A DNA stretch of 64,000 nt, taken from the NCBI GenBank assembly GCA_949317995.1, contig OX439048.1, positions 22,635,495 through 22,699,494 on the forward strand, in the 5' to 3' direction. Source of the stretch: Acholoe squamosa. Lineage: Eukaryota > Annelida > Polychaeta > Phyllodocida > Polynoidae. How positions within the stretch are numbered: position 1 is the stretch's first letter; the number at the start of each line of letters is the position of its first letter. Below, in pieces: positions 1 through 10,921 of this stretch. Both the position numbers and the translations under genes were made by a program. The notes below the pieces were generated by a model. That model saw only the letters and a list, made by a program, of their open reading frames with translations. It made no database searches and was not told where the DNA came from.

Positions 1-947
1 CAGACAGAGCACACAAGACTATGGCTATTACTAGGGGATTGATTGATCAAAGAACATTATTTAAAGTCCTACATAAGATGCTGCATGTGAAAGTGAACAG
101 CAGCTCAGGGGAAAGAGGGGGTGATACACAGAAGGCAGCTGGATGTCTAACCCTATGCTAGTGTGTGTATATTTACCATGAAGCCTAACCTTACACTAGT
201 GTAGGTACACACTTAGTGATATTATGAAGCCAACAACCAATCTAATATTAGTTGTCATGATGCATCAATGCAGTACCAACATACATTTTAAGCCTAATAG
301 CACTGCATGGGGGTGCATTATGCTGAACTTTAGGGATACATCAACCAGTATAAGGCCTGTGTGGTCTATGAATTCATATAGCCTGAGTAAGTATCATGCC
401 AGGGCTTTAACATCATGACAACCAAAGCTGTAAATGTGAGTTAATAGCTTTTTAAGAGTTTTAATCATCTAAAAGGGTGTTTAGGGCATTTGATTAATCA
501 TTAAAATTTCAGGTAATTTCTGTAAGGGTCACTTTCATCACTGGTAATAGCAATGTGGGAGGAGAGATGGCACTCTTTTCCAGTGAAGCAGTGAGGCAAT
601 ATACAAAGTACCCCTTAAATACCCCCGAAAAAAAAAGAAAAAAGAATATTTAAATGAATTAAAGTGTGATTTAAAAAAGAAAGCATTTATGTTCCTATTG
701 TAATTTAGTATATCCCATTTACAAAGAGTAGGTAGCTTGCCTATCATGAAAGACACTTCTCATGGTATTATTTTATACACATTTTGAATAATAATAAAAT
801 TGATGTTTCTATATGAACAGAGAATAGGAAGCTGCCTATATGGTTGATCTTGTCTGGGCAGATTCCTATTGTGCCTGTGCCTTCATCATTGTTACTTGCC
901 TGAACTATGAAATACTGACTCTGAATTTCCTATTTACTCATGAAAAG
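1..947. other. Intron or upstream sequence, no gene seen
   Basis: This AT-rich stretch lies before the first recognisable exon of the R3HDM-like gene and is probably intronic, because the R3H part of that protein must lie to the left of the window. Short open frames here have no recognisable content. A loosely repeated motif (AAGCCTAA..., TGCATCAATGCA...) is present around 180-390, but it is too diverged to name. Confidence 0.5.
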
Positions 948-1169
948 ACGGAAAGTTCAGGAGAGATGGCACAACAGTTTTCTCAAATGACCTTGACGCC
1001 CCAGTCATCAACAGAACTCGAGCCACCCCAGCAACAACAACAACAACAACAACAACAACCAATGTACCTGATACCTGGTCAACAGTCATCGGGACAACCG
1101 AGCCTTGGCCCTGTCCCACAACCGCAGCAAATGCAACCGCAACAATTATGTATGCAGCAGCCACAGCAG
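948..1169 (+). CDS. R3HDM/ARPP21-like gene, internal exon (Q-rich)
   Basis: This is an internal coding exon of a gene that I assign to the R3H-domain family (R3HDM1/R3HDM2/ARPP21, fly encore). These proteins bind single-stranded nucleic acid through R3H and SUZ domains and are cytoplasmic RNA regulators. The segment reads through MAQQFSQMTL and then into a glutamine- and proline-rich tract with ten consecutive CAA/CAG codons at about 1030-1058. It ends at a clean donor (CAG|GTAGGG) at a codon boundary, and the next exon opens in the same phase. The left edge is uncertain: acceptor AGs lie at 946-947 and 959-960, both in usable frames. The R3H and SUZ domains are not in the window. The family call rests mostly on the last exon. 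Confidence 0.6.
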
Positions 1170-1363
1170 GTAGGGGCTGGATAGTATTGCTCTATTGATG
1201 GGATAATGATTTTGTCAGGTCTTTATTTATAATCTTAAATCAATTCTTTTCTTTTTGCTATGGGTAATGGGGGTGAAAATGGAGGAGCTAAGGCTATTTG
1301 ACACAGACTTATCTCCTCAAATAGTTATATTGCTGATATTTGGATAAAACATTTATTGTTATA

Positions 1364-2367
1364 TACCGTAATCTCCTGCGTAGAAGGCGCGTCTTCTATG
1401 CCAAACAAAATGCTGCTGGGTCTTATACGCGGGAGGTAAATTGCCTTGAGTTTGGGGTGCGCCTTATACGCGGGTTTTTCCAACATCTCATTTGGGAAAA
1501 TGCGCCGATGACAGCTTGAACTCATAGCGCCAGCACCGCGGCAGACCGGGAGGTGTCGACGCGCTTGCCGGGGATAAGGCCCACCATGCGCCGATGACAG
1601 CTTGAACTCATATAGCCAGCAATTCGGCAGCCCGGTCGGTGTAGATTTGCTCGGTGGGTTTGACACCGACCGTCACACCGTGTGTCGATGACAGCTTGAA
1701 CTCATATAGCCAGCACCGCGGCAGACCGGGAGGTGTCGACGGGCGCTCGGCGGGTTTGACGCCGACCGTGTGCCGCTGACAGCTTGAACTCATATAGCCA
1801 GCAATTCGGCAGCCCGGTCGGTGTAGATTTGCTCGGCGGGTTTGACACCGACCGTGTGCCGATGACAGCTTGAACTCATATAGCCAGCACCGCGGCAGAC
1901 CGGGAGGTGTCGACGGGCGCCCGGCGGCTTCAAGCCGACCGTGTGCCGATGACAGCTTGAACTCATAGAGCCTGCACCGCGGCAGACCGGTCGCTGTAGA
2001 TTTGCTCGGCGGGTTTGACGCCGACCGTGTGCCGATGACAGCTTGAACTCATATAGCCAGCACCGCGGCAGACCAGGAGGTGTCGACGGGCGCTCGGCGG
2101 CTTCAAGCCGACCGTGTGCCGATGACAGCTTGAACTCATAGAGCCTGCACCGCGGCAGACCGGTCACTGTAGAATAGGGGGTGGGGAGGGGGGGGCGCCT
2201 TCTACGCGAAATAGCCCCCCTGTGGGTTGGGGGGGCGCCTTATATGCGGGTTTTTCCGGAAATCGATCCAGAAGAGGTACGTGCGCCTTCTACGTGAAAA
2301 GGCCTTCTCTGAGTTGGGGGGGGCGCCTTCTACGCGAGCTGCGCCTTCTACGCGGGAGATTACGGTA
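1364..2367. mobile_element. MITE with TACCGTA terminal inverted repeats
   Basis: The two ends are near-perfect inverted repeats of about 27 bp. The left end begins TACCGTAATCTCC and runs to AAGGCGC. The right end is its complement with one mismatch, ending GGAGATTACGGTA. If TA is the target duplication, the element proper begins at CCGTAAT. Inside each end are repeated GCGCCTTCTACGCG and GCGCCTTATACGCG motifs, and the middle is filled by a GC-rich satellite. There is no transposase frame, so the element is non-autonomous. It lies in an intron of the R3HDM-like gene. A related MITE is present at 61909-62136. Confidence 0.8.
1500..2165. repeat. ~88-bp tandem satellite inside the MITE
   Basis: The motif GATGACAGCTTGAACTCATA recurs eight times at spacings of roughly 80-96 bp. 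Units alternate between a version with CACCGCGGCAGACCGGGAGG and one with AATTCGGCAGCCCGGTCGG. The GC content is far above that of the flanking intron. Open frames across it in both directions are repeat artefacts. Confidence 0.85.
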
Positions 2368-3049
2368 GATCACAATTAGGAAATTTTGTTCAGGAAGACC
2401 TGCCAATTTGACAAGAAAACAATATGAAAGTTAATATGATAATTCAGTAAGAGTCATTATTGTGAACACAGCTATGTCATGTATCATTCAAACAGACTGG
2501 GTCAGACATAGAAAAACATATGTGACAGGTTGTATGCAATTTGTTATATTGTGGTAGCTTTTTGATTGCATGTTTTGGATATTACAACAAGGCCAGAAAA
2601 ATATAACCTTCAATGGTTCTTGTATTGCAAACGAGTGTTTGAAGTTCTCTTAAAGTTCAAGTTCTAAATGTAATGCTGGATAGGCAGATTGATAGACCAT
2701 CAAACATTATGAAAGTCTAGTATGCATGGATGGAAGTCTTCAGGATTTTCCCTGATTTCAGGGATTTTCAAGTTCCGAAGACCAATACTTTCCTGTATAA
2801 AACCTATATTTTAGGGGCTTAAATTGACCATTTCAGGGATTTCTGAGCTCAGTCACTTTCATCTCTGAGTATGGCAGAGCAAGGTGGCATTGCATTGTCA
2901 ATTTGATAAGTAACATGTAGAACTCCTTTCTGTAGCATAAATGGATTAGCCTCAATATGTTTGCCTGGAACATATCCTCCTATGTCATGTAGTGATGCTG
3001 GATTGTCAATAGAATTTTGTGCATCTAATAAAACAAGTCAATTTTCCAG
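2368..3049. other. Intron remainder
   Basis: AT-rich intron between the MITE and the acceptor at 3049 (CAATTTTCCAG). I see no further gene or repeat. Confidence 0.6.
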
Positions 3050-3778
3050 GTACAGTACTACACCAGTCCACCAGCCTCAACACCCCAAGTACAAATCGTC
3101 TACCCCAACATGACGTACAACACACCACAAGGCACACTCCACTCACAGAGCTCGATCGAAAGTCAGCAGCCCGGCCAACCTCCACCGCCGCCCTCTGCAG
3201 GCCAGTACAGTGGACAATATGTACAGGGATATAATACACAACGGACAGCATTGCCTGCGCAGAGCTCGGTGGGGGGGTCGGCCTACCCCATGATACAGGG
3301 TTACCCTTCCATGGGTCCATCAGGAGATGGAAGTTACCAGACTGGTCCCCCAGCCACCTTCCAACAAGGTGTAGCTGGACCCACTACATACCAAACTGAA
3401 CTTAGCTCACTGGGCACGGCTTCGGCCGCCCCCCAGGGGCACTACTCACAATACCCCTCGGTTAGCTGTGCCCCTGGGGCCAGTCAGCCAGGCTTCGGCC
3501 AACCACAAACTCCTGGGTCTGTATATTACAGTTCCACCTCCCCATGCACCAATGGTGCAGCGAGCGCCATGTCCTCGTCCACCTTCCCTAGCATGGGGCA
3601 GAGTCAAGGGTCGTACCGACCACGGACGCCGCCTGGCCAGAGCACCACAGGAAACATTGGAGGCGTAGGACCGTCAGTTAGTGTGAACGGTGTTGGGGTT
3701 ATGGGAGTTACAGCTTCAGGGCAGTACCTCTCATATCCTTCTGGCACTGCCCCATACCCACAACCTGTGCAGCAACAA

Positions 3779-3811
<33 letters not shown>

Positions 3812-4211
3812 CAACAACAGCAGCAACAGCAACAACGACCTCAACCTGCACCGGTCGTACCTTTCCAATCCATGCCCCACGCTCACAGCCCTCCGCAACC
3901 TCCTTTTCCTGTTGTCAGGCCCAATATGCAAATGAGTATGCAAATGCAGACAAGGACAACTCCGCCTCCCCTGCCTGGGGGTCAGTATCCTCATGTTGCT
4001 ATGGTCCCTGGCTCCTCTCAACAAGTGAAAATATATGGTGTTGATCAGCGGCCACCCAAGTCGGTGGAGCTGTATAACCCCGAGATGAACAAGGAAAATA
4101 GCACCCTATCGTTACAGGCCCCGCTGGTCGTGGCCATGCCTAAAGGGGGTGCCCCTGTCAGTTTGCGTTCTGCAGTTCCGCCCTACAGAGCACCCACCCC
4201 TATGTGCCCAG
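3050..4211 (+). CDS. R3HDM/ARPP21-like gene, large P/Q/S/G-rich exon
   Basis: This is the largest exon of the R3HDM-like gene, about 387 codons, open from the acceptor at 3049 to the donor CAG|GTAAGC at 4212. The encoded low-complexity region is rich in Pro, Gln, Ser, Gly and Tyr, with SQY/GQY and PPPPP clusters, as in the disordered C-terminal half of R3HDM1/2 and ARPP21. That half is thought to mediate RNP assembly. It contains a 22-residue pure glutamine tract. The start at codon phase 0 matches the end of the preceding exon, and the end in phase 1 matches the next exon. No folded domain is recognisable in this exon. The long frame without stops, the splice signals and the phase agreement make it a firm coding call. 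The family name depends on the 3' exon. Confidence 0.8.
3770..3835 (+). repeat. CAG/CAA polyglutamine tract
   Basis: Twenty-two consecutive glutamine codons mix CAG and CAA in the frame of the surrounding exon. The interspersed CAA codons would tend to stabilise the tract compared with a pure CAG run. The complementary strand reads as polyleucine, which is an artefact. Confidence 0.95.
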
Positions 4212-5228
4212 GTAAGCTTCTTACAAAATCATATGTAATGAAAATGTAAAAGCTTTGTTAAAAGAACCTGTCAGTAGTCACTTTGCTTGGTCATTTTATC
4301 CAATATACATGGGATATTGTCAGGTACCTTGTATTAACTTAATAAGTCTTAAATTAAGTCTTGTTGATACATATTTTAGAGGAACTATGTGAAATTGTTG
4401 AGCAGATAATTATATAGTATGTTACTGTTTCTATGACTAAGGTGTTTCCATTACAGCTCTAATATATCACTCTGATATCTAAAACTGTGTGATGATCTGA
4501 ATGAGAATAAAATTTTACAGAAGCAGATAACTAATTATATTCTCAACACTTTAACATGGATACATTTCACCATGAATAATCTTTCAAGGGTGGCATGATG
4601 TCTCCAAAATTCATCTTCATTTCTCAGTGTGGTGCAACCTAACACCTTTAGGAGTGCACCGGCCCTATGCTTGGTGCATCCTAACACCTTAAGGAATGCA
4701 TCATCCCCATAGAGTCGGCATAATGCATGGATGCCCACAAATTTAAGGGCTGATGGTTATTTTTGTGTGAATCAATGGCAGGAAAAGAAGTAGTGAGGGA
4801 GAGCAAGGGCAAGAAATAAAGATGTTTTAAGACCAAATCCAAGACTAAACAGAATAGTGTCACTTGATATTTGACAGAAATATGTATGTACAAAATGAAT
4901 ACTTCCCCCCCCCCCACAACCCATCTGTAGTACTTGGTTTCAGCTATGTAGTTTATATTGCAGTAATGATATAGTGACTCATAAAACTATGTGGTACACA
5001 TAAGCATGTATCTATGTGATAGTCTTAAGTATCTGAATTTACAGTTTAGTATGGCAAGCGCGGTTAGAATTAGATAAAAGGGGAACGTCATAGATTTTTG
5101 TCTGACAGAAACGGGGGGGGGGGTGTTTACTAGAGGAATAACTTTTTATGGTGTCTGAGCAAAAATTCTCCTAATAGCCCTGTATAGTCTGTAAATTTAA
5201 CAGAGAAATGTCTACTTCTTATTGGCAG
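4212..5228. other. Intron with C- and G-tracts
   Basis: Intron of the R3HDM-like gene. At 4610-4710 a short motif of the form GGTGCAACCTAACACC is roughly duplicated. A ten-base C tract lies near 4905 and a ten-base G tract near 5114. No coding content is recognised. Confidence 0.5.
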
Positions 5229-5319
5229 CGGATGTACGGTTACAGCTCACAACCCAACCCTTACAACAACCATTTGCACGCCCACAATTACAACCACTAT
5301 TTCAGACTCGACCAACGAG
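5229..5319 (+). CDS. R3HDM/ARPP21-like gene, 91-nt exon
   Basis: This short exon is bounded by the acceptor TTATTGGCAG and the donor ACGAG|GTAAGT. Taking one base from the preceding exon gives an open Gln/Pro/Leu-rich reading (QLTTQPLQQP and onward) with no stop, in keeping with the composition of the previous exon. The other two frames would be inconsistent with the donor phase upstream. It ends leaving two bases, which fits the next exon. Confidence 0.6.
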
Positions 5320-5599
5320 GTAAGTGTAAAATTGCGGGAGCATATTGCAGGCATATTGCCTCAAGGATGCTTTTGAGACGCACACAATTCTGGTGAGTAA
5401 TCGCCTTCTATAAAAAGAAATATAGCCCATTGTTTGTTTAATATGTGTACATGTCAAAGGGAAGGAATGAAATTTTTAGATACAATATGTTTCAAATAGA
5501 GCTATTTAGTGAGAAAATGCATGCAAACTCCTCAGGTATTTTTCCCAGTTTTTCTAAGGTCTAAAAAGATGTATATTGATCAATAACTGCACCTTTCAG

Positions 5600-5727
5600 A
5601 ATGCCTGCTGTAACTACCCAGTCCACATCCAGCAAGACACAGAAAGGCCGCAAATTGTGGACGCGGGGGAGCAAGGAGTCCTCTTCAGCACACAGTTCAA
5701 CAGAAAGTACTGACCATTGTGAATCGT
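5600..5727 (+). CDS. R3HDM/ARPP21-like gene, Ser/Thr-rich exon
   Basis: The acceptor TGCACCTTTCAG is followed by an open stretch rich in Ser, Thr and Lys (TTQSTSSKTQKGRK). Two donors are possible, at 5707 (GTACTG) and at 5728 (GTATGT). Both leave one base over, which is exactly the phase needed by the terminal exon at 9982. Without splicing the frame stops after about 50 codons. The 5728 donor is preferred on consensus grounds. Confidence 0.5.
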
Positions 5728-6238
5728 GTATGTGTTCCGCTTTGGTGGCTTAACTGTTTATCATTGCATTTTATTTCTTGTTGAAATATTTTCAAGTAAA
5801 ACACATTCTTCTTGTATACAAATATGACTATGTTTGCACAAGTATTTGTGGCACAGTGTTGAACTTAGTATACTCCTGATTGGTCCCAGAACATTGCACT
5901 TTATCCTGAGAAATATGTTGTTATTGAAATGTTTTCTTCAATTGTTTTCTCACTTTTTAGAGCCATGTTAATTGGGGTATTGGATTATAACATAAGTGAT
6001 AACTCTGGCACACTACATTTAAGAATACAGAACTTCTTTTGAATATAAATGCAACCACTTGCAATAACTTGAATAAAATCTCCCTTGTTGTGCACACTCT
6101 GCAGGCCACTATCATATCTCAAAAAGGGTGAAGTGATTGGTTAATAAGATATACAAGAAATGGTTAACATACAGTGATGAGCAGATATAGGTGACATTAA
6201 AAGGAAATCAACACCGTCATGGTTCACACAATGTCATA

Positions 6239-6375
6239 CAGAATATCGTAATGCCCTAGATAAGGCGCAGCTGTTAGGTGAGGTTGGGCCCCTTGTGCGC
6301 CTTTTAAGGTCTGTAAGATATTGGGGTGTGCCTTATTGACATGTTGGGGCGGCATTTCATACATGGGGCTCACCT
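6239..6375. repeat. Decayed GCGCCTTAT-type MITE fragment
   Basis: Repeated motifs such as ATAAGGCGCA, GTGCGCCTT and GGTGTGCCTTAT resemble the subterminal repeats of the element at 1364-2367. Terminal inverted repeats are no longer clear. Confidence 0.35.
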
Positions 6376-8391
6376 TATAGAAAAGAAAATTGTTTGCTAA
6401 ATCGTCGGTGATCTAACAATCATTTTCTCCTCCCATTTTTTCTACTCCATTGACTATTGCTCCCATAACAAGCAAGCATTTCCAATGGGCTTCTCATAGT
6501 GATAGAGATAGATAAGTACAATACAAATGATTTAATTTGGTTGATTAAAGAAAAACATTAAGGATACAGGGTTGTTGGGATTGAAACAAAAAATTTAGAT
6601 AAAATTAATTTAACTTAAAATGGAAAACTTATGTATCATCCTGTAATATGATATATTTTTACAAATTTCAAAGTTAAAGTTGTACTTGTTTCTTAATATA
6701 AATGAAAACATATTTCACCAAAGAAAAGTCCTGGTTTGAATTGAGATATTTCTTCTTTTTTTTTCAAGAAATTACTAGAGGACAAAACTATGAATATTCC
6801 ATAAGAACTGGCTAAGATTCGAATGAAAAAAAAAAGACAGATGGATTTTTGAGTATGGATTGTTGGTTGAGTTATTTCGTCATTTAATTTATTATAAATA
6901 AGGAAAATGGACAACAGTGTGTTATTTTGTGTGCTGGCATCTTTTATTATAGTGTGTGACCTTACACCTACCATGTTAATGTTAGCTTGCATGCCATTAT
7001 TTACCAACTTTGTAGTATGTTGTATGTTATACGATGGCTCAGTTTTATGATGCATTCATTTTGTACTAATGTTGCTCTATTAGCACAAAGTGTATATGTG
7101 TATTTTAATGAAGTAGTGAAAGCTACCTCAAAACAAAAATTGTCAGCAAAATGATAATTTTTAAATTAGGCTCTAATCACTATTTCCCCCAACAAAACCT
7201 GATTGCTATTAGTATAACTTAACTGTTGTCAGTATTGGAAACAGTAATATGGCTGTAATCAAAGTAAAAATACAATATTGCCTCTGTAAATATTTCGGAA
7301 CGATTCAAAGAAATGAAAACAAAAAATGCAATCGGTCTTGTCAGGGCTGCTTACTTTTTTTTAGTTCATCTGCTCTTAAAGCAATTTCATATTATGGTTG
7401 AAATGAAAATGAGGCTGTAAATATGAAAGTGAGGCTCTTCCTTCTGACCGTGTCCCCGTTTTCCTTAGTGCCATCCGCCGTCTGGTTGCCCTACCCACCG
7501 CGGTGAGTCCAAGTACTCTCCATTTCCGATATGTATCTTCTGTTATTGTTTTGGTTTAACTGTTTTACCCCACCTCAAAAGGGTATTTGAAAATATGCTG
7601 TCCCAAAAAACAAGATAACAAAAATGTTCCTATTTTTGATTTAAGATAATTTGAACAGAAAAAAAAAAGATTAAAGGGGAAGCAATTTCTGGCATTTCTT
7701 ATTCCCTTCCTGCCTCTTTCTAAGTATCAATTAATTGTTGATTTCCTGACTGGTGTATCCTAATCTTAAGGATCTTCTTTCTCTGTTGGTGACTGTGTAA
7801 TATTAACAACCCCTACTCCCTACTCCTGTCAAGGTGGGGAATCCCTGGGTAATTGGTAACTAGGGATTCTTGAGCTTCAAACAGAAATGCCTTTCTCCAA
7901 CCTTTCATTTTCCTAAGAATTACTCATCTTTTTTTTTTTCTTTTCTTTTTGGCCCAGGGTATCCCCTGGGCTATTGGAGCCGGGTTTTCAGTCAGATCCA
8001 CAAATTTGTAATCACCAACTTTAGGGTGTAATCATTCAGTGATATACTGTTAGTTTACACATTTTTCAAAAGCCAAAGGAAAGTTTCAAATCTCATCTAT
8101 CAGACAACATTTTTTCCTTTATGGTGAGTGATGTCTTTCTCTACCAAAAAAACTGCTGTACTTACGTCATGTTTTTGGGAGCTATACTGACTACAAGTTT
8201 TTTAACCATTGGGTCTATGGGTCAGATAGATTTTGGCAATGAAATTAGCACATGGAGTCCTATGGGTAATCACCAAGTGAGACACTTTTTTTTCAGCAGG
8301 CAATGTTAACAGTGTCCAAGCTATACACATAACACATTGGGGACTGAGCAATAAACTAAGCATGCTAAGGATAAAGTTTTCTGTGGGGGCT

Positions 8392-8517
8392 AGGTGTCCA
8401 GGGGGCCAGGTGTCCAGGGGCTAGGTCTCCAGGGGGGCCAGGTGTCCGGGGGCCAAGTGTCCAGGGGGCCAGGTGTCCAGGGGCCAGCACACAAGGGGGC
8501 CAGCAGTCCAAGGGGTT
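8392..8517. repeat. G-rich minisatellite, ~17-bp unit
   Basis: Seven or eight imperfect copies of a CCAGGTGTCCAGGGGG-like unit occur in tandem on the + strand. The G runs could form quadruplexes, but this is not shown by sequence alone. Confidence 0.85.
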
Positions 8518-9981
8518 TAGTAAGAGAAGATTATGCCAGACTGGTGTCAGTACATGTATAGATAATAGTCTCTATTTGTAAGTAATTAGTCAATATTTCG
8601 CAAGTGCTGATTCCTGTGACCCTACAGGGTTGATAGAGGGTTTTATGGTACCTACCCTGAGCCCTCTGTGCTTCAATGCACAACGCCCAATTTTTATATT
8701 GAGGGGGTAGTAGACCCTGGGCCATATGTGATATATATCACACATTAAATCTTTTTATAAGGCAAGTGTATATTAGTTTGGAACATTTTAATATTGATTG
8801 AGAGATAAGGGAATTGGCATTTCTGTTGTTGAGAATCAAATGGATTTAAAATTTTCAGCTAAGAAATAGGCTGTTGTTTAGATGTGCCTGGCTGGCAGAA
8901 TTAGAAAAAAGTTTATTGATATTTTTCCCAAAAAGAAAGTATGAGGCATGTTGTTATCTCCCCAAGGTAGAATTTGTCCATAAATGATAGTCCTTATGAG
9001 GGGATATCCCATGTGTTAGTGTATAAATGTAGTTTAGGTTTTTATCCGATGAGAATCACCTCATATATCCTGTACATATTTAAACATACTTGCCCTCACT
9101 GTAGAGGGAATCTTTAGCATGGTTCTTCAGTTGTATCATTGTCTTTCCCCATGAAGATGTTTTTTATTTCTTTTTGTGTCAATTTGTAAGACAAAATGAC
9201 TTTACCATCTTTCTAAATGCATACTCATCTTTCATCAAGACTTTCCTGCACATTTTCCATCTCAGAGAAAAAATACTTCTTGTGATGTATACTGTCAGAC
9301 TGCATGCTCATGATGAATACCTTCAGCATTACAACTTACAGCGGGAATATTAAGAAAACAAATAGGTCCTGTTAAAAAAGAGTCTAGTTATTAAAATATT
9401 CTGTTCAGCCAAATTAACCCATGAAGGGTAGCGTAATGCCAAACAGTGTTGATAAAGTCTTTAACAGTTGGTATGGTGCACCCCGCAGTGCTGGCAACTG
9501 ACTTACCAGAATTACAAAGATGCACCATAACAAATGAACCTAACTTAAAACATAGAACATCATATCATGCTTAAGTTAACAGAAACAGTACCTGGCCAGA
9601 TTACATATTGTATTTGGCGTAGTCGCGCATTTGCGCTTGATAAGCACATACTCACCCACCCTGAGGTTAATTCTAGCCTCAAAATAACCCAAGCCCTTCC
9701 AATTTGTCTGTAGATTTTGAATATCAGACTGTGCTTATTATAGTTTATACAGTATGTTCCTCTGGTTTGGGTAAGGGAAACTATTCTTTACCTTTTCACA
9801 TGTGCTGCCATACATCTAGTCCCCTCCCAACTCTTATCTTAGATAGGTATTGTATTTCATGAATGAGACCATCAAAGTACATTGCCATTCGCAAATATAT
9901 ATGTTTAGTTGCAATCAATTCCAGCATTTACAGCTGTTCTTATTAAGACCAGTAAAGTGAGAACCATCTTTCATGTTGCAG

Positions 9982-10244
9982 TGACCTGCGGTTCGGCCGG
10001 GGCGGCAGTTTTGGAGGTCACGGGCCTCCCCATGGGGCTTTCTCCTTCCGACCTTGAAGGGACCTGTGAAGATCTTATCAAGCTCGGGGCACGCCTCAGC
10101 AGCAGTGCAAGTGGCAATAACCAGTGGAACGAGCCAGTAGTCTTTGCGGTATTCGATAGTACCAGTGCAATGCAGCGTGCTCTCCAAAGTCACAAGACAA
10201 CAAAATATCGCCTACGGGAGTCCACACAGGAACCCCCCAGTTGA
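9982..10244 (+). CDS. R3HDM/ARPP21-like gene, terminal exon with RRM-like domain
   Basis: This last coding exon begins after the acceptor TTCATGTTGCAG and ends at TGA (10242-10244). It encodes VLEVTGLPMGLSPSDLEG, then a Leu/Gly segment and VFAVFDSTSAMQRAL, and closes shortly after KYRLRES. This beta-alpha-beta...beta-alpha layout resembles the small RRM-like module that closes R3HDM1, R3HDM2 and ARPP21, where I recall a VLEV.DLP segment in the same place. It is the main basis for the family assignment. The exon opens at the second base of a codon, matching the one base left by the exon at 5600. The protein would be cytoplasmic and RNA-associated by family analogy. The paralogue (R3HDM or ARPP21) cannot be decided here. 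Confidence 0.75.
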
Positions 10245-10921
10245 AAAAGACCTATTTTTATAGGGAATTTTACATATTTTATTTAACAAACACATAGACA
10301 AGAACAGGAGGGAATACAAATGAGAGGAGGGCATTGGACTAGAAATGGCTGGTGATGATGGGTATGAGGATATGGAACAGTGTACAGGACACAAACAGCA
10401 GCTGTTTGTGCAGCTGGAAGGGAAGAGGTACAGAAGGACCTCTGTATCACAGCCCTCACACTATTAATAGGTCACTTGTGCTGGATCAGGAGGGCCATTG
10501 ATGACCCGTTAACAACGTAAAGTTTTCATCGTTTTCATGGAAACTAGAAGTTGCAAGAAATCAATGATGAAGAAAAAGAGAAATAGTTTCTCGACTGATG
10601 TTGTGCAGACATTTTGTATTGCAGTTTCTACAAATTTAGGGAGAGGGATGGATGTGGGAAATTCAATAAGACGCGTTGTGAAATCATAAAGATATTACCT
10701 GAAAACAAAAGGGGTCATCAATTAAGAGAGAGGTTACAAACCATGTTTAACTTAATCCACCAAACATCATAGTTCGTGGGGAGAAAAAACGAAAGTTAAC
10801 AACGGTTTATGGTATGTTTCGTTGTTAATGTTGAGTTTTGTAACGTACTTGTGCTGTGAACAAAAAAAAAAATCATTGTCAGTTGCTGGTTCTTGGTTGC
10901 CTTCTCTTTTTTTGTATGTAG
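10245..10921 (+). other. Probable 3' UTR of the R3HDM-like gene
   Basis: Non-coding sequence after the stop codon. I see no AATAAA in this stretch that I can call with confidence, so the poly(A) site is not assigned. Confidence 0.4.

Larger units (their letters stand above)
5728..9981. other. Long intron with degenerate repeats
   Basis: This 4.2-kb AT-rich intron precedes the terminal exon. It contains a decayed copy of the GCGCCTTAT-type MITE around 6239-6375 and a 17-bp G-rich minisatellite at 8392-8517. A possible 34-nt exon lies at 7469-7502 (TTTTCCTTAG acceptor, GTGAGT donor). That exon does not fit the phases of its neighbours and is therefore doubtful. Nothing else is recognised. Confidence 0.5.

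Noticed and set aside
934..1164. Open frame on the - strand across the Gln-rich exon
   Set aside because: It is the complement of the CAA/CAG tract (poly-Val reading) and has no independent support.
3731..4024. Poly-Leu open frame on the - strand
   Set aside because: Complement of the polyglutamine tract in the real + strand exon.
6693..7055. 120-codon - strand frame in the long intron
   Set aside because: AT-rich low-complexity reading without motif or splice support.
7469..7502. 34-nt microexon of the R3HDM-like gene
   Set aside because: Splice sites look good, but its length shifts the frame, while the exons at 5600 and 9982 already join in phase. It is kept only as a doubtful alternative.
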